From the NCBI GenBank assembly GCA_045645805.1, contig JAZRJL010000084.1, positions 1-35,014 on the forward strand: a stretch of 35,014 bases of DNA. The letters run 5' to 3'. The translations under genes were made by a program, and so were the position numbers. Under the pieces are notes generated by a model. It had not been told where the DNA came from, did not search any database, and worked only from the letters and a program-made list of their open reading frames with translations. The stretch comes from SIG440 sp045645805 (GTDB lineage: Bacteria; Bacillota; Clostridia; Monoglobales; Monoglobaceae). Of the stretch, positions 31,624-35,014 are shown one piece after another; position 1 is the stretch's first letter; the number at the start of each line of letters is the position of its first letter.

Positions 31624-31827
31624 ATGAGTAGTATAGAAACGGCTTTAGAATTTCTTGCACTTTTAATTATCGGTGTTCTTTTTCTCCTTGCTGGAATTTT
31701 CAAATGGAGATTTCCTTCGATATATTGGTTTTTAAGAGAAACAGAATATGGTGAAATCATTAATACGGTAGTGCTGATAATACTGGGAATTTGTGTTTTT
31801 GGTGCTGCGTTTGATGTGTTGTTTTAG
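31624..31827 (+). CDS. Small two-helix membrane protein of unknown function
   Basis: A 67-residue protein with two predicted membrane segments: ALEFLALLIIGVLFLLAGIF (about residues 7-26) and INTVVLIILGICVFGAAFDV (about 45-64). A short polar link with tryptophans and charges (KWRFPSIYWFLRETEYGE) joins them. The ATG at 31624 is preferred because AGGGG lies 5 bases upstream; the open frame extends back to 31588. The layout resembles small DUF6199-like proteins, but the match is weak. It stands alone between the RDD remnant and yigZ. Confidence 0.6.
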   Translation: MSSIETALEFLALLIIGVLFLLAGIFKWRFPSIYWFLRETEYGEIINTVVLIILGICVFGAAFDVLF

Positions 31828-31935
31828 GAATGTGAATTTTTGAATCTAACTTAACACGAACTTGACACCAAAAATGGTTTGCATCTAAACCTTATGTGTC
31901 GCAATTTCCAAATATTATTGGCATCTAAATTAACT

Positions 31936-31963
31936 TGACAAAATCATAGAATTGATTTTGTCA
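31936..31963. promoter_or_regulatory. 10-bp dyad upstream of yigZ
   Basis: TGACAAAATC (31936-31945), loop of 8, GATTTTGTCA (31954-31963), perfect. A TTGACA at 31935-31940 is part of it, but a -10 box at the right distance is not clear. The right half matches 27427-27443 at 16 of 17 bases. Confidence 0.4.
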
Positions 31964-31994
31964 TAATTCAAACAAAAGAAAGGAGCATACAGGC

Positions 31995-32618
31995 GTGAAA
32001 GAGGAATACAAAACAGTCTTAAAAGATGCAAGTGCCGAGCTGGTCGAAAAGCGTTCGCGGTTTATTGCAAGTGTAAAGCCTGTACGCACCGAAAGCGAGG
32101 CTCTTGAATTTTTGGAAGCCTTAAAGAAGAAATACTGGGATGCACGGCATAATGTGTATGCTTATGTAATTGAAGAGAATAATATTCAAAGATACAGTGA
32201 CGATGGCGAGCCAGCAGGGACGGCGGGTGTGCCTGTGCTTGATATTATAAAAAAAGAGGGGTTAAGCAACCTGATTGTTGTGGTTACCCGTTATTTTGGC
32301 GGAATCCTTCTTGGCACAGGCGGACTTGTGCGTGCATATTCAAAATCTGCAAAAATGGGTGTTGATGCGGCACAGCCTGTTACAATAACCCTTTGCCGTG
32401 AGGTTGTGCTTAGTTGCGATTACACACTTTTGGGCAGAGTTCAAAGCGAATGTGCGGCTTCTGGATTTACTGTCTGCGACACTGCTTATGCTGATGATGT
32501 AAAAATCAGCCTTCTTGTGCCGACGGGCAAGGTTGAACGTTTTACAAAGGATATATTTGATAAGACCAATGGCAAAATCGGTATTGAACTGGGTGAAACC
32601 GGGTACAATCAGATATAA
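31995..32618 (+). CDS. YigZ/IMPACT-family protein
   Basis: A 207-residue protein of the YigZ family, related to the eukaryotic IMPACT translation regulator. The N-terminal UPF0029 domain has SRFIASVKPV, ARHNVYAYVI, YSDDGEPAGTAG and VVTRYFGGILLGTGGLVRAYS, all diagnostic. A smaller C-terminal domain (DUF1949-like) covers about residues 135-200. Its cellular role in bacteria is not established. The start is GTG 31995, with AGGAG 9 bases upstream. It is followed by the murA promoter. Confidence 0.92.
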   Translation: MKEEYKTVLKDASAELVEKRSRFIASVKPVRTESEALEFLEALKKKYWDARHNVYAYVIEENNIQRYSDDGEPAGTAGVPVLDIIKKEGLSNLIVVVTRYFGGILLGTGGLVRAYSKSAKMGVDAAQPVTITLCREVVLSCDYTLLGRVQSECAASGFTVCDTAYADDVKISLLVPTGKVERFTKDIFDKTNGKIGIELGETGYNQI

Positions 32619-32652
32619 ATATTATAAAAATCCAATAGATTGTATTTTTTAC

Positions 32653-32681
32653 TTGCTTTTAGGGACAATATATGGTATAAT
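32653..32681 (+). promoter_or_regulatory. Sigma-A type promoter for murA
   Basis: TTGCTT (32653-32658), 17 bases, perfect TATAAT (32676-32681), 84 bases before the murA ATG. Confidence 0.7.
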
Positions 32682-32765
32682 ACTTAATTGGAAAAGATTG
32701 TGAACATAAAATTGATTTAACAGATACATTTTTATACCAAAGAAAAGAAAACGGTGGGTGAAAAA

Positions 32766-34055
32766 ATGGAAAAGTACGTTATACTTGGCGGTGCAAGCCT
32801 TTGCGGCGAGGTTGAAATCAGCGGAGCCAAAAATTCGGCAGTTGCACTGATTGTGGCAGCACTTATGGTAAAGGACGTTTGTGTTATTGAAAACGTTCCT
32901 GCTGTCAGTGACACCTATGTTTTGATGGATATTGTTTCTCAGCTTGGCGGCAGTGCTGAGTTTATTGATAAGGGCGTTCTCCGAATTGACGCAACCAATT
33001 TAAATAAATATGAAGCACCATATGAGATGGTCAGCAAAATCCGTGCTTCGTCATATCTTATGGGTGCACTTCTTGGCAGATTCGGCAAGGCTCGTGTTGC
33101 AATGCCGGGGGGCTGTGATTTTGGTGTAAGACCTATTGACCTTCATCTTAAGGGCTTTGAGGCTCTTGGTGCAAACTGTGAGGTTGAATATGGTCTTGTT
33201 GACATCAAGTCCGAGGGGCTTGCTGGTGCAGGAATATATATGGACAAGGTTTCGGTTGGTGCAACCATAAACGTTATGATGGCGGCGTGCATGGCAAGCG
33301 GACAGACCGTTATTGAAAATGCTGCAAAGGAACCTCATATCGTTGATGTTGCCAACTTCTTAAACAGTATGGGTGCAAACATCAAGGGTGCAGGTACGGA
33401 TGTTATAAAAATCAAGGGTGTTGAAACACTGCACGGCGGAACATACACTGTTATCCCTGACCAGATTGAAGCCGGAACATTTATGATTGCAGCTGCGGCA
33501 ACACGGGGTGATGTTCTTATAAAAAATGTAATACCAAAGCATCTTGATTCGATTTCGGCAAAGCTTTTGGAAATGGGTGTTGAGGTTGAGGAATATGACG
33601 ATTGTGTCAGAATAAACGCGGCAGGCAAAAATCTTAAAAAGATAAACTTTACCACAATGCCTTATCCGGGATTTCCCACAGACCTTCAGCCACAGATGCT
33701 TACACTTCTTGCGTCTATTGAGGGCACAAGCATTGTTACCGAGAATGTATGGGACAATCGCTTTAAATATGTTGACGAGCTTAAACGTATGGGGGCAAAA
33801 ATTACCGTTGACGGCAGATGTGCGGTTGTTGAGGGCGGAGGACGTCTTACCGGCTCGCCCGTTTCGTCAACTGACCTTCGTGCGGGTGCGGCACTTGTGA
33901 TTGCCGGACTTATGGCAGACGGGGTCAGCGAAATTTACAACCTCAACTACATTGACCGTGGGTATGAGGATTTTGAGCAAAAGCTCCGCAGTATTGGTGC
34001 ACAGATTACACGTCGCAAAAACGGCGAAAAGATGCATACTGTTGTTACCGCATAA
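32766..34055 (+). CDS. murA: UDP-N-acetylglucosamine 1-carboxyvinyltransferase
   Basis: MurA adds enolpyruvate from phosphoenolpyruvate to UDP-GlcNAc, the first committed step of peptidoglycan synthesis. The 429-residue protein has K22-N23 in SGAKNSAVAL and the active-site loop with C117 in MPGGCDFGVRPIDLHLKG. The cysteine is present, so the enzyme should be of the fosfomycin-sensitive type. PGFPTDLQPQ, GTSIVTENVWDNRF and DLRAGAALVIAGLMADG are further hallmarks. ATG 32766 is preferred over GTG 32754, with GGTGGGTGA just upstream. Clostridia often have two MurA paralogues; which one this is cannot be told. Confidence 0.96.
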   Translation: MEKYVILGGASLCGEVEISGAKNSAVALIVAALMVKDVCVIENVPAVSDTYVLMDIVSQLGGSAEFIDKGVLRIDATNLNKYEAPYEMVSKIRASSYLMGALLGRFGKARVAMPGGCDFGVRPIDLHLKGFEALGANCEVEYGLVDIKSEGLAGAGIYMDKVSVGATINVMMAACMASGQTVIENAAKEPHIVDVANFLNSMGANIKGAGTDVIKIKGVETLHGGTYTVIPDQIEAGTFMIAAAATRGDVLIKNVIPKHLDSISAKLLEMGVEVEEYDDCVRINAAGKNLKKINFTTMPYPGFPTDLQPQMLTLLASIEGTSIVTENVWDNRFKYVDELKRMGAKITVDGRCAVVEGGGRLTGSPVSSTDLRAGAALVIAGLMADGVSEIYNLNYIDRGYEDFEQKLRSIGAQITRRKNGEKMHTVVTA

Positions 34056-34067
34056 CAGAGAATTTAA

Positions 34068-34104
34068 AATGCCGCATCAAATAATTTTGGTGTGGCATTC
34101 ATTT
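34068..34104 (+). terminator. Weak terminator after murA
   Basis: AATGCCGCA (34068-34076) pairs with TGTGGCATT (34091-34099), nine pairs with one G-T, followed by CATTTTAC. Read-through to the next gene is likely. Confidence 0.4.
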
Positions 34105-34133
34105 TACATATTATATATTGAGGAGAAATAACT

Positions 34134-34922
34134 GTGTCTGAATTAAAGCTTTGTCCGCTGCGTAGCAGCAGCAAGGGCAACTGTACAATTGTATTTTCGG
34201 GAGAGATTCGTATTCTTGTAGATTGCGGAATAAGCGGCAAGGCTTTGGAAGAATGTCTTTCGGCGGCAGGTTTAAAACCTGATTCTCTCAATGCGATATT
34301 AATTACTCATGAGCATTCGGACCACATTAAGGGTGTCGGAGTTGTTTCGAGGAAGTATGATATTCCCGTATTTGCAAACAGCCGCACCTGGCAGGCAATG
34401 AAGACTCAGCTTGGCAAAATAAGTGATAAAAATGTTTGTATATTCGAAACGGGAAAAACCTTTGATATAAATGGGATAAATGTAAAAGCATTTCATACCT
34501 CTCACGATGCGGCAGAGTCGGTGGGTTACATATTTGAGAAAAGCGGCGAAAGGGTTGCTGTTGCAACCGACACGGGCAAGCTTACCGACGAGATAAAAGA
34601 TGCGCTTTTGGGATGTCACACTGTGCTTATAGAGGCAAACTATGATGAGAATATGCTTGATATCGGACCGTACCCTTATGATTTGAAACGACGCATCAAG
34701 GGTAGCTGCGGACATCTTTGCAATGACGTATGTGGTCAGCTTGCAAGGTTGCTTATTGAAAACGGGACTAAAAGGATTTTTCTTGGGCATTTGAGTGAAG
34801 AAAATAATTTTCCTCAGCTGGCTCTTAAAACTGTTGAAAACTGTCTTTCGGATTGTGTTACAGCAACAGAAAAATTCAGGCTTGCGGTGATAACAAAAGA
34901 GGGAAGAATTTTGGAAAGTTAA
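34134..34922 (+). CDS. MBL-fold metallo-hydrolase, WalJ/YycJ-like
   Basis: A 262-residue metallo-beta-lactamase-fold protein of the YycJ/WalJ type, a group linked to DNA processing and to the WalKR region in other Firmicutes. It begins ELKLCPLRSSSKGNCTIVFS, has the metal motif THEHSDH at 58-64 (H59, H61, D63, H64), further ligands in FHTSHDA and AVATDTGKLT, and GHLSEENN near the C-terminus, typical of this subfamily. Start GTG 34134 has GAGGAG about 9 bases upstream. walKR is not adjacent, so the name rests on family alone. The stop runs straight into a terminator hairpin. Confidence 0.87.
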   Translation: MSELKLCPLRSSSKGNCTIVFSGEIRILVDCGISGKALEECLSAAGLKPDSLNAILITHEHSDHIKGVGVVSRKYDIPVFANSRTWQAMKTQLGKISDKNVCIFETGKTFDINGINVKAFHTSHDAAESVGYIFEKSGERVAVATDTGKLTDEIKDALLGCHTVLIEANYDENMLDIGPYPYDLKRRIKGSCGHLCNDVCGQLARLLIENGTKRIFLGHLSEENNFPQLALKTVENCLSDCVTATEKFRLAVITKEGRILES

Positions 34923-34923
34923 A

Positions 34924-34953
34924 AAAATCCGCACGAATTTGTGTACGGATTTT
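34924..34953 (+). terminator. Terminator after the walJ-like gene
   Basis: AAAATCCG-CAC (34924-34934) pairs with GTG-ta-CGGATTTT (34941-34953). It is a variant of 25701-25735 with TA missing in the left arm. Confidence 0.7.
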
Positions 34954-34966
34954 CGGCAAGGCAGAA

Positions 34967-35014
34967 TGAAATATCTCGCTTTGCTCGATATGAAATAATC
35001 CTAACGGATTATGA
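34967..35014. repeat. Second copy of the GTGAAAT-type repeat, cut by the window edge
   Basis: 34967-34999 is identical to 25774-25806. After that the two differ: here TCCTAACGGA forms a small hairpin where the first copy has TTTACTGCGTAAA. The element continues beyond the window. Confidence 0.7.

Overview
The window looks like chromosomal DNA from an anaerobic, endospore-forming member of the Clostridia (Bacillota). The support is sporulation genes (spoVAC/spoVAE/spoVAD, spmA/spmB), a divisome cluster with sepF-ylmH-divIVA, a Firmicutes-type endonuclease MutL, and the miaB-ylbF-mutS-mutL order known from Bacillus, here without cotE. Assignment below class level is inference. Most of the window has medium G+C; the galactose block is clearly AT-richer.

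Layout. 1-1941 (minus): spoVA genes, with spoVAD running off the left edge and repeat hairpins between the genes. 2114-3949 (plus): miaB and a YlbF-family gene with a cysteine tail. 4168-10017 (plus): mutS, mutL, miaA. 10034-14019 (plus): HlyD-like membrane protein, yggS, sepF, ylmH, divIVA. 14125-18191 (plus): lspA, rluD-type pseudouridine synthase, radC and uvrB, joined by short overlaps. 18402-21762 (plus): uvrA and, one base after its stop, a REP-associated tyrosine transposase (RAYT). 21843-24882 (minus): ybaK, rarA, glyA. 24988-25629 (plus): nth, sharing a promoter region with glyA. 25982-26148 (minus): tRNA-Tyr and tRNA-Thr. 26286-27388 (plus): spmA-spmB. 27644-31378 (plus): galT-galM-galK. 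31387-31827: an RDD-family gene remnant and a small membrane protein. 31995-34922 (plus): yigZ, murA, and a walJ/yycJ-like metallo-hydrolase.

Function. The window concentrates DNA repair: mismatch repair (MutS, MutL), nucleotide excision repair (UvrA, UvrB), base excision (Nth), RadC and RarA. Next to it are tRNA modification (MiaA, MiaB), cell division (SepF, YlmH, DivIVA), lipoprotein processing (LspA), cell wall synthesis (MurA) and spore formation.

The most interesting system is the RAYT gene together with at least a dozen dispersed short palindromes that begin GTAGGG. The GTAG foot is the feature known from REP sequences mobilised by RAYTs. Here the stems differ widely while the foot is constant. 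Copies sit between the spoVA genes, after mutS, before mutL, on both sides of the uvrB-uvrA gap, and at the end of rarA. In mutS and rarA the GTAG foot itself supplies the TAG stop codon. Three copies lie in frame inside the RAYT gene. A second, unrelated repeat family at 25773-25947 is a symmetric set of four GTGAAAT-type and four ATTTCAC-type words separated by small hairpins; it reappears at the right edge of the window behind a similar terminator hairpin.
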